DNA of 64,000 bases from Agarilytica sp033852165 (lineage in GTDB: Bacteria; Pseudomonadota; Gammaproteobacteria; Pseudomonadales; Cellvibrionaceae): the NCBI GenBank assembly GCA_033852165.1, contig JAWSUZ010000022.1:1-64000 (forward strand), read 5' to 3'. This document shows positions 63,914 to 64,000 of the stretch, in pieces. A program made the position numbers and the translations under genes. Each line of letters opens with the position of its first letter. Position 1 is the stretch's first letter. The notes under the pieces are model-generated. The model was not told the origin of the DNA, did no database searches, and saw nothing but the letters and a program-made list of their open reading frames with translations.

Positions 63914-64000
63914 ATGTTGCGCAACGCATCAATCGCTCTTTTAGGGGCAGTGGTATTAACCATCTCAGCATGTGGCTCAGATGGCTCAAAAAGTGACAAT
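63914..64000 (+). CDS. Lipoprotein, 5' end only
   Basis: The gene runs off the window after 29 codons. AGGAGA precedes the ATG. The product begins MLRNASIALLG and has a lipobox TISAC, so Cys20 would be lipidated. The following SDGSKSDN is the flexible tether of a mature lipoprotein. Function cannot be told. Confidence 0.75.
   Translation, partial: MLRNASIALLGAVVLTISACGSDGSKSDN

Overview
The window is about 64 kb of chromosomal DNA from a Gram-negative bacterium, most likely a marine gammaproteobacterium of the Cellvibrionales/Oceanospirillales type. The inference rests on an AceE-AceF pyruvate dehydrogenase pair with a three-lipoyl AceF, a MaeB-type malic enzyme, BepA, TusA, PerM and pitrilysin homologues, a DUF3581 protein, a large secreted calcium-repeat protein, moderate G+C, and many short palindromic intergenic repeats. 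No taxonomic marker gene is present, so the assignment is tentative.

Layout. Positions 1-4700 are accessory: a palindromic repeat, an orphan type VI amidase effector of the Tae4 family with two small unknown neighbours, and gene remnants (Asp/Glu racemase, porin C-terminus, tautomerase with an in-frame stop) around a nitroreductase and a lipoprotein. Positions 4700-12250 hold a tyrosinase with a small partner gene, a CYTH protein, a decayed sensor kinase, an FHA protein, DUF6817 and WYL-like proteins, a receiver protein whose phospho-Asp is Glu, and DUF3581. Positions 12843-21464 encode a 2873-residue secreted thrombospondin-type-3-like repeat protein, followed by a terminator and a SymE-like toxin gene.

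Positions 22400-42800 form a dense signalling island: a CheZ-like protein, a degenerate membrane kinase, a receiver plus histidine kinase pair, a stand-alone receiver, a methyl-accepting protein without a periplasmic domain, CheY, a CheX-like protein with a Zn ribbon, a membrane-bound CheA-like kinase with an HPt domain, an outer-membrane barrel with a periplasmic partner, a CheX-histidine kinase fusion and a PAS-GGDEF-EAL protein. CheW, CheR, CheB and flagellar genes are absent. The parts look like a chemosensory-type circuit for something other than classical swimming chemotaxis. This is the best candidate for an undescribed system.

Positions 43000-62600 are mostly core metabolism and housekeeping: BepA, TusA, PerM, pitrilysin, MaeB, AceE, AceF, a REC-GGDEF-EAL protein, phosphoglucomutase and DUF4399. 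The end carries a tandem duplication of a tRNA-Val/tRNA-Asp transcription unit and the start of a lipoprotein gene.

Repeats are a second theme. Two element families (about 163 nt and 91 nt) have copies of near-identical length whose stems differ by compensatory changes. Four 7-bp tandem arrays occur, one of them inside a duplicated, decayed fragment of aceF.
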